Part shown: one piece after another, positions 7,124 through 15,226 of the stretch
Position numbering within the stretch: position 1 is the stretch's first letter
How the letters are laid out: each line of letters starts with the position of its first letter
From: an uncultured Pseudoflavonifractor sp.
Lineage (GTDB): Bacteria; Bacillota; Clostridia; Oscillospirales; Oscillospiraceae
Direction of reading: 5' to 3'
Length of the DNA stretch: 64,000 bases
Assembly: GCF_944387805.1 (NCBI RefSeq)
Contig: NZ_CALXGI010000008.1
Location: 1-64,000 of the forward strand
Made by a program: the position numbers and the translations under genes
The notes under the pieces: generated by a model
Database searches by the model: none
What the model saw: only the letters and a program-made list of their open reading frames with translations
Told to the model about the DNA's origin: nothing

Positions 7124-9277
7124 ATGCAAGATATTCTGGAGGGCCTGAACCACGCCCAGCGGGAAGCGGTTACGGCTACGGAGGGCTTTGTCTGCGTCAT
7201 TGCCGGCGCAGGCTCTGGTAAGACCCGGGCGCTGTCCCGCCGGTTTGCCTACCTGGTAAATGAGCTGGGTATCCTGCCGGGCAACATTCTCTGCGTCACC
7301 TTTACCAATAAGTCCGCCAACGAGATGCGCCAGCGCATCCATCAGCTCACCGGGGACAATGATACCGGATACATCAACACCTTTCACGGCTTCTGCGTCT
7401 CCGTCCTCCAGGAGGATGGTTATGCGGTCCAGTACCCCAAGAGTTTTCTGGTGCTGGACAATTCCGACATTGACGCCATGCTCCAGATTATCTACGAGGA
7501 GCGGGGACTGACCCTGCGGGACATGACCTTTTCTGCTGCCCGGGACATGATTGAGATACGCAAACTCTTCAAGGAGCCGGAATACTATCGGGACCTGATT
7601 AACCTGTCTCTGGACACCTTAAAAGAGAAGTATCTCAATGCCGTGCAGACAGGGGACGTCATTTTCTACGGCTACCTCTACCAGGAGAAGAAGTGCTTTG
7701 GCCTGGACTACAATGACCTCATTAAGTTTTCGCTCTATATCTTCCAGGAGCATGAGGATATTAAGCTCAAGTGGCAGCAGCGGCTGGAGTACATCATGAT
7801 CGATGAGTTTCAGGATATTGACCAGCTTCAGTACCAGCTGATGGAGGTGCTCTGCGGCTACCATAAAAATCTGTTCATTGTAGGGGACCCGGACCAGACC
7901 ATCTACACCTGGCGGGGTGCTGACGTGAAGTATCTATTGGAATTTGATCGGCACTTTCCAAAAGTAAAGACTGTTATGATGATGGAAAACTACCGCTCCA
8001 CGCCGGAGATTCTGGCGGTAGCCAACACACTGATTGACAAGAACAAATACCGCATCCCGAAGACGCTGATTCCAACCCTGCCTTCCGGCGCCCCGGTACT
8101 GTGCCATCTGGGGGAGACCCAGGAGGCGGAGGCCAAATGGATAGCGGGGGAGATGGAACGGCTTCATAGTCAGGGGGTTCCATACCGGGATATGACGGTG
8201 CTCTACCGGGCTCACTATGTGTCACGTTCGGTGGAGGAGGTACTGCTTCAGGCCAAAATTCCCTATACCATTTACAGCGGCGTGCAGTTTTTCGGCCGCA
8301 TGGAGATCAAGGATGCCCTGTCCTATCTGCGGATGATTGTCTACAAGGACGACCTGTCCTTCCGGCGAATTGCCAACGTACCCAAGCGGAACCTGGGCAA
8401 GCGGCGGATGGCCTTTCTGGAGGAGTATGCGGCAGAGTATGGAAAAACTCTTTACCAGAGCCTGCTGGACAACTTGGAGGACCCGGTGTTCAAGGGAACA
8501 AAGGCCCAATCCTTCGTCTCCCTGATAGAGTCCTTTTCTGCTGGATATGAGGGGCGTCCCATCTCGGAGGTACTCTCCGCAATCCTCAACGAGAGCGGCT
8601 ATGAGCGGATGCTCCGCACTGAGGGCAGCCAGGAGCGGCTGGACAATCTGGCGGAGCTGAAGCAGTCGGTGTACGAGTACGAGACCACCTGCGGCGAGGA
8701 GACCACTCTGGAACACTACCTGACCCATGTCGCCCTGTTCAGCAACAGTGACACCGGGGACCAGGGAGACAAGGTGAAGCTGATGACCGTCCACGCAGCC
8801 AAGGGCCTGGAGTTTCCCTATGTGTTCCTGTGCGGCATGAACGAGGGGATTTTCCCCTCCCGGAAGGTGCGCACCCTCCAGGGCATTGAGGAGGAGCGGC
8901 GGCTGGCCTTTGTGGCTCTGACCCGCGCGGAGAAGGGACTCTATCTCTCTGCGGCGGACGGACGCAATTTTGACGGCTCGCCCCGCTATCCGTCCCGGTT
9001 CCTGCTGGATATCGACCAGGAGCTGCTCACCTACACCAGGCCGCCCGAGGAGGGGTTGATCCGGGAGACCAGATGTGCCATCGCCAGCAGTGAGCGGTAT
9101 CTGCCGGAGGATGAAAGTGCCGTTGCCTTTTCCGTGGGACAGCGGGTGCGGCACCAGATGTTTGGCCTGGGCACGATTTTAGAGGTGGACAGAGAGCGGG
9201 GCGCCCACGTGGTCCAGTTTGATGAGGTAGCCACGCCCAGGCGGATCTCCTTCCGGGCCAAGCTGGAAAAACTGTAA
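7124..9277 (+). CDS. pcrA: ATP-dependent DNA helicase PcrA/UvrD
   Basis: A 717-residue superfamily 1A 3'-5' helicase acting in repair and in clearing recombination or transcription blocks. The ATG at 7124 follows AGGGGG and gives the family start (ILEGLNHAQREAV); a start at 6965 would include the promoter. Visible motifs in order: Walker A GAGSGKT, motif Ia FTNKSANEM, Walker B MIDEFQDI, motif III GDPDQTIYTWRGAD, motif IV NYRSTPEIL, motif V TVHAAKGLEFPYVF, motif VI VALTRAEKGLYL. The last 60 residues (FSVGQRVRHQMFGLGTILEV) form the Tudor-like C-terminal domain that binds RNA polymerase in PcrA. Length is typical. Confidence 0.95.
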   Translation: MQDILEGLNHAQREAVTATEGFVCVIAGAGSGKTRALSRRFAYLVNELGILPGNILCVTFTNKSANEMRQRIHQLTGDNDTGYINTFHGFCVSVLQEDGYAVQYPKSFLVLDNSDIDAMLQIIYEERGLTLRDMTFSAARDMIEIRKLFKEPEYYRDLINLSLDTLKEKYLNAVQTGDVIFYGYLYQEKKCFGLDYNDLIKFSLYIFQEHEDIKLKWQQRLEYIMIDEFQDIDQLQYQLMEVLCGYHKNLFIVGDPDQTIYTWRGADVKYLLEFDRHFPKVKTVMMMENYRSTPEILAVANTLIDKNKYRIPKTLIPTLPSGAPVLCHLGETQEAEAKWIAGEMERLHSQGVPYRDMTVLYRAHYVSRSVEEVLLQAKIPYTIYSGVQFFGRMEIKDALSYLRMIVYKDDLSFRRIANVPKRNLGKRRMAFLEEYAAEYGKTLYQSLLDNLEDPVFKGTKAQSFVSLIESFSAGYEGRPISEVLSAILNESGYERMLRTEGSQERLDNLAELKQSVYEYETTCGEETTLEHYLTHVALFSNSDTGDQGDKVKLMTVHAAKGLEFPYVFLCGMNEGIFPSRKVRTLQGIEEERRLAFVALTRAEKGLYLSAADGRNFDGSPRYPSRFLLDIDQELLTYTRPPEEGLIRETRCAIASSERYLPEDESAVAFSVGQRVRHQMFGLGTILEVDRERGAHVVQFDEVATPRRISFRAKLEKL

Positions 9278-9306
9278 TACAAAAGACCCAGAAAGGGGAA
9301 TGACAT

Positions 9307-11097
9307 ATGCTCTTGTCGGCAGAGCACATCAAAAAGGCATACGGCACCAAGGTGCTGCTGGACGGGGTATCCCTCTACCTGAACCAGGGGGACAAGGTGG
9401 GTGTCATCGGCATCAACGGCACGGGAAAATCCACCCTGCTGAAGATTCTGGCGGGGGCAGAGGAGCCGGACGAGGGCACTGTCTCTCTGGACCCCAATGT
9501 CCGGGTGGAGTACCTGCCCCAGAACCCGGCCTTTGAGGGGAGCAGAACCGTGCTGGAGCAGGTGTTTGCCGGACTCTCGCCCGAGGCCCGGGAACTGGCA
9601 GAGTATGAGGCCAAGACCATCCTCACCCGGCTGGGCATCACAGACTTTGAGCAGCGGGTGGGTACCCTGTCCGGCGGCCAGCGGAAGCGGGTGGCCATGG
9701 CCTCCGCTCTGGTCCATGAGAGTGATGTGCTCATCCTGGATGAGCCCACCAACCACCTGGACAGCGAGATGGTCCGCTGGCTGGAGGATTATCTCCGCCA
9801 GTACAAGGGCGCCCTGGTAATGGTGACCCACGACCGCTACTTTCTGGAGCGGGTGGTCACCCGGATGGCGGAGGTGGAGCGGGGCAAGCTCTATTTCTAT
9901 GAGGGAAACTATGAGGACTATCTCCGCATCCGGGCGGAGCGGGAGGAGATGGCCCAGGCCAGCGAACGCAAGCGGCAGTCCATTCTCCGCCGTGAATACC
10001 AGTGGGTGATGCAGGGCCCCACCGCCCGGGGCACCAAGAGCCGGGAGCGGCTGGAGCGGTATGAGGCCCTGAAGGAGCAGAAGGGCCCGGAGCAGCGGGC
10101 CGAGCTGACACTGTCGGCAATCTCCAGCCGCCTGGGGAAAAAGACCATTGAGCTGCGGGGCGTCACCAAGGTATTTGAGGGCCGGACGGTGCTGCGGGAC
10201 TTTAGCTGCATGCTTCTGCGGGACGACCGGATCGGCATTGTGGGCGCCAACGGCAGCGGCAAATCAACGTTACTCAACCTGATTGCCGGCCGGCTGACCC
10301 CGGACAGGGGAGAGATAGAGCGGGGAGAGACGGTGCGCATCGGCTACTTCAGCCAGGAGAACCCGGTCATGCCTCCGGAGACCCGGGTCATTGACTACGT
10401 CAAGGAGATCGGCAACTATATCGAGACACCCGAGGGTACCCTCACCGCCACCCAGCTGCTGGACAAGTTTTTATTTCCAGGGGACATTCAGTACAGCCCC
10501 ATCTCCAAGCTGTCCGGCGGTGAAAAGCGGCGCCTGTTTTTGATGGCGGTGCTGGCCTCCGCGCCCAATGTGCTGCTGCTGGACGAGCCCACCAACGATC
10601 TGGACATCCAGACCCTGGCCATTCTGGAGGACTACCTGGAGACCTTCCCAGGGGCTGTTATCACGGTCTCTCACGATCGGTTTTTCCTGGATAAGGTGGT
10701 GCGCCGGGTGTTCGCCGTGGAGGCAGACGGCGTAGTCCGGGCCTATCCGGGCGGGTACACCGAGTACCTGGCTGCCCGGCAGGCGGAGGAGAAGGCCAAA
10801 GCGCCCAAGGCTCCGCCGGCTGAGAAGAAGCAGGAGCGGCCCCAGAGCCACAAGAAGCTGAAATTCAGCTATAAGGAACAGCGGGAGTACGAATCCATTG
10901 ACGGAGAGATTGCCAATCTGGAGGAGAAGGTGGCCAATGTGAAGCGGCGGCAGGAGGAGTGCGCCAGCGACTACGTGGCGCTCCAGCAGCTCCAGGAGGA
11001 GCAGGCCCAGCTGGAAGGGGAGCTGGAGAAGAAGATGGACCGGTGGGTCTATCTTAACGACCTGGCCGAGCAGATCGAAAAACAGAATCAGCAGTGA
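9307..11097 (+). CDS. ABC-F family ATPase, Uup/YfmR-like
   Basis: A 596-residue soluble protein with two ABC domains and no membrane segment. First domain: Walker A GINGTGKS, signature LSGGQRKR, Walker B VLILDEPTNHLD. Second: GANGSGKS, LSGGEKRR, VLLLDEPTNDLD. The linker (about 235-280, Arg/Glu-rich) and the Lys/Glu coiled coil after residue 490 match the Uup/YfmR subfamily, which acts on ribosomes, for instance at proline-rich stalls or in assembly. No antibiotic-resistance-type linker is evident. It lies 29 nt after pcrA and is probably co-transcribed. Confidence 0.9.
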   Translation: MLLSAEHIKKAYGTKVLLDGVSLYLNQGDKVGVIGINGTGKSTLLKILAGAEEPDEGTVSLDPNVRVEYLPQNPAFEGSRTVLEQVFAGLSPEARELAEYEAKTILTRLGITDFEQRVGTLSGGQRKRVAMASALVHESDVLILDEPTNHLDSEMVRWLEDYLRQYKGALVMVTHDRYFLERVVTRMAEVERGKLYFYEGNYEDYLRIRAEREEMAQASERKRQSILRREYQWVMQGPTARGTKSRERLERYEALKEQKGPEQRAELTLSAISSRLGKKTIELRGVTKVFEGRTVLRDFSCMLLRDDRIGIVGANGSGKSTLLNLIAGRLTPDRGEIERGETVRIGYFSQENPVMPPETRVIDYVKEIGNYIETPEGTLTATQLLDKFLFPGDIQYSPISKLSGGEKRRLFLMAVLASAPNVLLLDEPTNDLDIQTLAILEDYLETFPGAVITVSHDRFFLDKVVRRVFAVEADGVVRAYPGGYTEYLAARQAEEKAKAPKAPPAEKKQERPQSHKKLKFSYKEQREYESIDGEIANLEEKVANVKRRQEECASDYVALQQLQEEQAQLEGELEKKMDRWVYLNDLAEQIEKQNQQ

Positions 11098-11107
11098 GGC
11101 GATCGAT

Positions 11108-11551
11108 ATGGTGATTGGAATTATAGGGGAGAGCTGTACCGGAAAATCTTTTCTGGCAGCCCAGCTGAAGGACATTTTTCACGCCCAGGTGTATACAGGC
11201 AGGGACTATCTGCGCCTTGCCGCCGGAAATGAGGCCGCTGCCCAAAATCTCTTCTGCAAAAAGCTGCAGGAGGCGGTGGAGGGCAGTACAATTATTTATG
11301 TCATCTCCGAGAAGGAACATCTGGCGCTGCTGCCCGACCGGGCGGTACGGATTTTGGTGACAGCGGATCTGGACACCATCAAAAACCGCTTTGCGCTCCG
11401 CATGCGCGGGGCGTTGCCCGCCCCTGTGGCGGACATGCTGGAGAGAAAGCATGGCTGCTTTGACAATGAGCCGCATCAGATTCACATTGTCTCCGGCCAA
11501 TATGAACTGGAGAAGCTCTGTACAGAGATTCGCGGCATCGCCTGCCGATAA
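11108..11551 (+). CDS. Small P-loop kinase-like protein
   Basis: A 147-residue protein with an N-terminal Walker A (GIIGESCTGKS, residues 3-13) and an RILVTADLDTIKNRF segment typical of nucleotide- or shikimate-kinase-like NTPases. It lacks the substrate motifs of Cmk, Adk or AroK, so the substrate is unknown. It starts ten bases after the ABC-F gene and ends before a strong terminator at 11571, making it the last gene of the pcrA unit. Confidence 0.7.
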   Translation: MVIGIIGESCTGKSFLAAQLKDIFHAQVYTGRDYLRLAAGNEAAAQNLFCKKLQEAVEGSTIIYVISEKEHLALLPDRAVRILVTADLDTIKNRFALRMRGALPAPVADMLERKHGCFDNEPHQIHIVSGQYELEKLCTEIRGIACR

Positions 11552-11570
11552 AGAGACCGATTGGATAATA

Positions 11571-11614
11571 AAAGCGCCAGGGGCGTCCTACTTGGGACAC
11601 TCCTGGCGCTTTGC
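11571..11614 (+). terminator. Terminator of the pcrA unit
   Basis: AAAGCGCCAGG (11571-11581) pairs with CCTGGCGCTTT (11602-11612), with an inner GTCC/GGAC pairing around a short loop. The T tract is short. Confidence 0.6.
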
Positions 11615-11645
11615 AATATATGTGATAAGAACTGTCCTGGGCAGG

Positions 11646-11690
11646 TAAAACAATAGGCTTCTGAAACCTTACGATTTCAGAAGCCTATTG
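11646..11690 (-). terminator. Terminator of first tRNA-Arg unit
   Basis: A 16-bp perfect stem (11651-11666 with 11675-11690) directly follows the tRNA 3' end on the minus strand and is followed there by TTTTAC. The same hairpin, differing only in one loop base, follows the second tRNA. Confidence 0.75.
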
Positions 11691-11691
11691 G

Positions 11692-11765
11692 TACGGCTGA
11701 AGGGATTCGAACCCCCGACCTACTGGTTCGTAGCCAGTCACTCTATCCAGCTGAGCTACAGCCGC
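11692..11765 (-). tRNA. tRNA-Arg (anticodon ACG)
   Basis: A 74-nt cloverleaf on the minus strand. The acceptor stem GCGGCTG pairs with CAGCCGT (first pair G-U), discriminator A. The anticodon stem ACTGG/CCAGT encloses the loop CTACGAA, so the anticodon is ACG, normally deaminated to ICG to read CGU, CGC and CGA. The T arm is GGGGGTTCGAATCCCTT. CCA is not encoded. It differs from the copy at 11911 by one D-arm base. Confidence 0.95.
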
Positions 11766-11801
11766 ATACTGCCTGCCCTGTCTTACGCTGACAGCTTATG
11801 T

Positions 11802-11830
11802 ATAATACCACAGAGGAGAGAAGAATGCAA
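11802..11830 (-). promoter_or_regulatory. Promoter of first tRNA-Arg
   Basis: On the minus strand TTGCAT (11830-11825) and TATTAT (11807-11802) are separated by 17 bases and lie 36 bases upstream of the tRNA. The same boxes and spacing precede the second copy. Confidence 0.7.
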
Positions 11831-11865
11831 GTAAAAAATAAAAAAAGAGAAAAATATGTGGAAGC

Positions 11866-11909
11866 AAAACAATAGGCTTCTGAAACCTTGCGATTTCAGA
11901 AGCCTATTG
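11866..11909 (-). terminator. Terminator of second tRNA-Arg unit
   Basis: A 16-bp stem (11870-11885 with 11894-11909) immediately downstream of the tRNA on the minus strand, followed by TTTTGC. It is nearly identical to the hairpin at 11651-11690. Confidence 0.75.
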
Positions 11910-11910
11910 G

Positions 11911-11984
11911 TACGGCTGAAGGGATTCGAACCCCCGACCTACTGGTTCGTAGCCAGTCACTCTATCCAACTGAGCTACAGCCGC
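11911..11984 (-). tRNA. tRNA-Arg (anticodon ACG), second copy
   Basis: Same cloverleaf as 11692-11765, with CAGTTGGAT instead of CAGCTGGAT in the D arm. It has its own promoter (12032-12060) and terminator (11866-11909), so the two copies are separate transcription units from a duplication with a period of about 219 bp. Confidence 0.95.
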
Positions 11985-12031
11985 ATATCGCTTTGCTGGC
12001 GGTTTTTTACCCGCTCGCTGACGGCTTGATT

Positions 12032-12060
12032 ATAATACCACATAAAAAAACAAAATGCAA
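12032..12060 (-). promoter_or_regulatory. Promoter of second tRNA-Arg
   Basis: TTGCAT (12060-12055), 17 bp, TATTAT (12037-12032) on the minus strand, identical boxes to the first unit although the spacer sequence differs. Confidence 0.7.
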
Positions 12061-12131
12061 GAGGAAATTTCAATTTCCAAGAAAAAATTTCTTATCCGAA
12101 AAAAGGGGCCAAGCAGAGGAGCTGGTATAAC

Positions 12132-12161
12132 AAAAATGAGACGCAGCAAAACCGCGTCTCA
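12132..12161 (-). terminator. Terminator of the cell-wall hydrolase pair
   Basis: TGAGACGC (12137-12144) pairs with GCGTCTCA (12154-12161). On the minus strand the stem is followed by TTTTTG (12136-12131), so it terminates transcription coming from 14446-12407. It lies about 245 nt past the last stop. Confidence 0.55.
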
Positions 12162-12210
12162 AATCATATACAAATGAAAGCGTCCAGAAGAAGGACACTG
12201 TAATTTTGGT

Positions 12211-12253
12211 CTGTCATCCCCGCAGAGAGCGATTGCCGCTCTGCGGGGAGACA
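12211..12253. repeat. Inverted repeat, 10-bp core stem with outer arm
   Basis: CCCCGCAGAG (12218-12227) pairs with CTCTGCGGGG (12239-12248), and CTGTC/GACAG extend the stem past a small bulge. No T tract on either strand. It may be a stand-alone palindromic element or an RNA structure in the 3' untranslated region of the minus-strand unit. Confidence 0.5.
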
Positions 12254-12406
12254 GTGTGGATTCCTGGAATAAAGAGAGGGAGGAGGTCAGTTGTATGGGT
12301 TCCTGACATTGATAAGGATACCATATTTCCGGCGAAAGTGATGGACAGATTGCAAACTGAGAATGAACAAATTGTGAATGACGAAATCCTCTTTTATTTG
12401 CAGAGA

Positions 12407-13687
12407 TTAGGGGTCTAAAATGTCATACAGACTGTTGATTACCCGCCAGTTTTGGGGGAAAGGGCGCATTAAGTTCCAGTAGCCCACCCCGCTCAAACCG
12501 TACTGCGGAACCAGAGATAACTTGGCCCGGATACTGCGGGCATCTTCAAACCAGACCTCGTGGGCGGCGCCGGTTTCATCGGTGTAGTAGAAGAAAGGTG
12601 ACTGGGCTTGTGATGAGTACTGAATTTCCACCCCATACCTGACGGCCAATGCCACCGCCTCCTGGCTGGAGAGAGACTGGGCCCGACTTTCTCCCTGAAC
12701 AAAGGGGAGCGTCCAGTTATAGCCGTAGTTGGGAATGCCCAGCCACAGCTTTTCCGCCGGAATTTCCGTTAACGCATATTCCACCACCTGTCGTACATTT
12801 GGCAGCGGGGCCACCGCCATAGGCGGGCCATAGGTGTAACCCCACTCGTAGGTCATGAGAAATACCCGGTTCACGGCCTGACCGACGGCGCGGTAGTTGT
12901 GCCCTTCGTAGAGGAGCCCCTTTTGCTGAGCAGAGGTCTTGGGAGCCAGAGCGGCAATAACCAGATAGCCCATGGGGTTAAACCGGCCGGATAGTCGGCC
13001 CAGAAAATCTGCGTAGGCACCGGCATCCTGAGGGGAAATAAACTCAAAGTCGACATCCAGTCCCTGGTAGTTTTTGTCCAGAACGGCCTGCTCCAGGTTG
13101 TCTATGAGCGCGCGCTGCACATCCATATTATTGAGTACCAGGCTGGCCAGCTCGTTGGAGAAGCTGCCGTCCTCTGTGAGGGTAGAGAGATGGAGCAGGG
13201 GGGCAGTTCCGCTCTGGTGGGCCATGGCTGTCAGGATACTGTCGTCCGGAGAAATCAGCCCGCCCTGGGCCGTGATACCATAAGTAAAAGGAGTAAGATA
13301 GGTGAGGTAGGGGAGAAGCGCCTGAAGTTCACGGCGTCCAATGAAGGGATAGGCGTAGCCGTTGACGGTAAGTGATCCCAGCTTTTCGCCTTGAAAGGCG
13401 ATAACTAAAGTCTGGCCAGGGTAGATAATGGAGCCGCCGCCCACCACTGGATTGTTGCGGAGCAGCTGCCGAAGAGAGATGCCGTATTGGCTGGCGATAG
13501 CAGAGAGCGTCTCACCAGAGCGGACGGTGTGGGTCAGTTTGGAAAACTGTATTACCAGCGCCTGCCCCACTGCCAGACGGTAGGGGGGTGACAGCCCGTT
13601 GTCAATAGCCAAAAGGGAGAGCGGGACGCCGTAGGTGGAGGAGATTGAGACCAGCGTGTCGCCGGGGGCAACTACATGGATTACCAT
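12407..13687 (-). CDS. LysM and GH18 spore-cortex lytic enzyme (SleL/YaaH-like)
   Basis: A 426-residue protein with two N-terminal LysM modules (residues 2-48, VVAPGDTLVSISSTYGV; 52-96, HTVRSGETLSAIASQYG) that bind peptidoglycan, then a glycoside hydrolase 18 domain. The GH18 signature is GLDVDFEF, with the catalytic Glu of DxDxE, and YGYNW/YWNLM segments typical of SleL/YaaH/YdhD. These N-acetylglucosaminidases degrade cortex fragments during germination. There is no signal peptide, as in YaaH, which is placed in the spore coat. GGGGGAGG precedes the ATG; it lies 15 nt after the amidase gene. Confidence 0.9.
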   Translation of the reverse strand: MVIHVVAPGDTLVSISSTYGVPLSLLAIDNGLSPPYRLAVGQALVIQFSKLTHTVRSGETLSAIASQYGISLRQLLRNNPVVGGGSIIYPGQTLVIAFQGEKLGSLTVNGYAYPFIGRRELQALLPYLTYLTPFTYGITAQGGLISPDDSILTAMAHQSGTAPLLHLSTLTEDGSFSNELASLVLNNMDVQRALIDNLEQAVLDKNYQGLDVDFEFISPQDAGAYADFLGRLSGRFNPMGYLVIAALAPKTSAQQKGLLYEGHNYRAVGQAVNRVFLMTYEWGYTYGPPMAVAPLPNVRQVVEYALTEIPAEKLWLGIPNYGYNWTLPFVQGESRAQSLSSQEAVALAVRYGVEIQYSSQAQSPFFYYTDETGAAHEVWFEDARSIRAKLSLVPQYGLSGVGYWNLMRPFPQNWRVINSLYDILDP

Positions 13688-13702
13688 GGCGGGGCCTCCC
13701 CC

Positions 13703-14446
13703 TCAGGAGAGCAGCGTAATGAAATCACTGCTGGCATAGCCAACTACGCCGTCAAACCGCACCAGATACCAGCCCTGCCACTGATTCACCACTGTGAGCC
13801 GGGTGCCGTCGTAGGCCCTGGCGATGATCTGACCGGAGAGATCGGGGCGGCTGCGAATATTGAGATACCCCCAATTTACGTCTACGACCCCTTGCCGGGG
13901 CGGAATTGGGGTGAGAAAAGGGATGTCAAAATACTCGGTGAGGGAGAGGACCAGATTACGGGCCACAGGTTCAAGATTGTTTTTAATCCAGGCAGCATCG
14001 TCGGGATTGTCATGGTAACCCAGCTCCAGAAAGACCGATGGCGCCCGAACCCGGCGCACTTCACCGATGGAGGTGGTGCCCTCCGCCCGAACATTGTTGG
14101 GGAGGGGATAGATGGTTTTCAGGTTGTCGGCCATGATAACAGCTGCTCGCCGTCCTTTGACGGAGGTGGGGTAGTAGAAGACGATAATGCCTCGGATTTG
14201 TCCGTACTGCCCATCGGGGGCGGCGTTGGAGTGGAGCGCCAAATGGAGATCATACCGCCCGGCATTAGAGGCCGTGATGGAAGAAGAGGCGGTCATATCC
14301 GGCGTGTTGCGGGTGAACTGGATGCCGCTGGCTATGAGAAAGGGCTCCATGGCGTCTGCCAGGCGGTTCATCCACTCCTCTTCCGTACCGCCGTTGACAT
14401 AGAGGTTATTCTCCTGGGTGGAGGGAGAGAGATAAATTTTTGGCAT
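13703..14446 (-). CDS. N-acetylmuramoyl-L-alanine amidase with SH3b domain
   Basis: A 247-residue protein starting MPKIYLSPSTQ after AAAGGAGG; upstream extension to 14611 is rejected. Residues 1-175 resemble Amidase_3 (zinc N-acetylmuramoyl-L-alanine amidases): LHLALHSNAAP and VFLELGYHDNPDDA are the usual second-half zinc and catalytic segments. The canonical first motif DPGHGG is replaced by LSPSTQ, as in a Firmicute subgroup, so the first zinc ligand is unclear. The C-terminal 65 residues (GYLNIRSRPDLSGQIIARAY) form an SH3b cell-wall binding domain. No signal peptide. Its pairing with a SleL-like enzyme suggests a role in spore cortex or germination. Confidence 0.85.
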   Translation of the reverse strand: MPKIYLSPSTQENNLYVNGGTEEEWMNRLADAMEPFLIASGIQFTRNTPDMTASSSITASNAGRYDLHLALHSNAAPDGQYGQIRGIIVFYYPTSVKGRRAAVIMADNLKTIYPLPNNVRAEGTTSIGEVRRVRAPSVFLELGYHDNPDDAAWIKNNLEPVARNLVLSLTEYFDIPFLTPIPPRQGVVDVNWGYLNIRSRPDLSGQIIARAYDGTRLTVVNQWQGWYLVRFDGVVGYASSDFITLLS

Positions 14447-14569
14447 GGGGATACCTCCTTTTTGCACCATCCTATGCGGAGGCTGGCAGAGATGTCCGTG
14501 AGGAAATGGTCTTTGGACAGCGGACAAGGGCAGGGATGCGAAAGAAACATAAGAAAAGAGAAGTTTTCC

Positions 14570-14598
14570 TTGCATTTTGGAAAAGCCTGTGATATCAT
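14570..14598 (+). promoter_or_regulatory. Promoter of rplS
   Basis: TTGCAT (14570-14575), 17 bp, TATCAT (14593-14598) with a TGa extended -10. The roughly 90-nt leader up to the rplS start may hold the L19 autoregulatory leader known in Firmicutes, but I cannot confirm its fold. Confidence 0.65.
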
Positions 14599-14694
14599 AT
14601 TTCAGTCTCAATAAAGGGTGGTCCTCTGCCCCTGCCGGAAATGTGACGGCGGAAAAGAGCGGGCATGAACGCCTATAAACTAGGAGGAATTATA

Positions 14695-15036
14695 ATGGAT
14701 CTCATGAAGGCATTTACCGAGAAGCACCTCAAGGCCGAGCCCCCCAAGTGCGAAGTGGGCGACACCGTCCGTGTGTCCATCAAGGTCAAGGAAGGCAACC
14801 GCGAGCGTACCCAGGTGTTCGAGGGTACTGTGATTGCCAAGAAGCACGGCGGCATTGAGGAGACTGTCACGGTTCGCCGCGTTTCCTATGGCGTTGGCGT
14901 GGAGAAGGTTTTCCCCATCCATGCTCCCTCTACCGAGAAGATCGAGGTCGTTCGTCACGGCAAGGTCCGCCGTGCCAAGCTCTACTACCTGCGCAACCGC
15001 GTGGGCAAGAGCGCCAAGATCAAGGAGAAGCTCTAA
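14695..15036 (+). CDS. rplS: 50S ribosomal protein L19
   Basis: A 113-residue protein beginning [13 protein letters not shown]. Family pattern is clear: [26 protein letters not shown], then the [19 protein letters not shown] block and the basic [11 protein letters not shown] end. L19 lies at the interface of the 50S and 30S subunits. AGGAGG at 14682 selects the ATG at 14695 over one at 14665. A terminator follows directly, so it is monocistronic, whereas many Firmicutes place lepB and rbgA behind it. Confidence 0.97.
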   Translation: MDLMKAFTEKHLKAEPPKCEVGDTVRVSIKVKEGNRERTQVFEGTVIAKKHGGIEETVTVRRVSYGVGVEKVFPIHAPSTEKIEVVRHGKVRRAKLYYLRNRVGKSAKIKEKL

Positions 15037-15051
15037 TCCGAAACCGCAGAA

Positions 15052-15077
15052 GGGGAGCCGCCAGAAGGCGGCTCCCC
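15052..15077 (+). terminator. Terminator of rplS
   Basis: GGGGAGCCGCC (15052-15062) pairs perfectly with GGCGGCTCCCC (15067-15077) around an AGAA loop; an interrupted T-rich tract follows. Confidence 0.75.
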
Positions 15078-15226
15078 ATTTGCATTTTCATAAAACAAAC
15101 TGGACAGGGTTCCATTTTCCGGCAGAGTTGTGTATAATGAAACGCGGTGGACAAAACGCTCCGGATGGAGAAAAGAGAGACCGCGGCCGCCGACCTTAGC
15201 GGCCGCCGGAATACGGAGGAAAAAAG

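Larger units (their letters stand above)
11985..12406. other. Non-coding stretch with tRNA promoter and hairpins
   Basis: These 422 bases hold the promoter of the second tRNA-Arg, a minus-strand terminator at 12132-12161 and a large inverted repeat at 12211-12253. A 70-codon plus-strand frame (12206-12418) overlaps the inverted repeat, lacks a clear ribosome-binding site and looks like chance. No gene supported. Confidence 0.6.

Noticed and set aside
11888..12130. 80-codon plus-strand frame containing GIRTPDLLVRSQSLYPTEL
   Set aside because: This is the antisense of the second tRNA-Arg; such peptides are a well-known false annotation of tRNA genes.
12206..12418. 70-codon plus-strand frame
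   Set aside because: It spans the inverted repeat at 12211-12253, has no clear ribosome-binding site and overlaps the 3' end of the SleL-like gene.
14599..14694. L19 leader RNA
   Set aside because: The position is right, but I could not derive a convincing secondary structure by eye; it is mentioned only with the rplS promoter.
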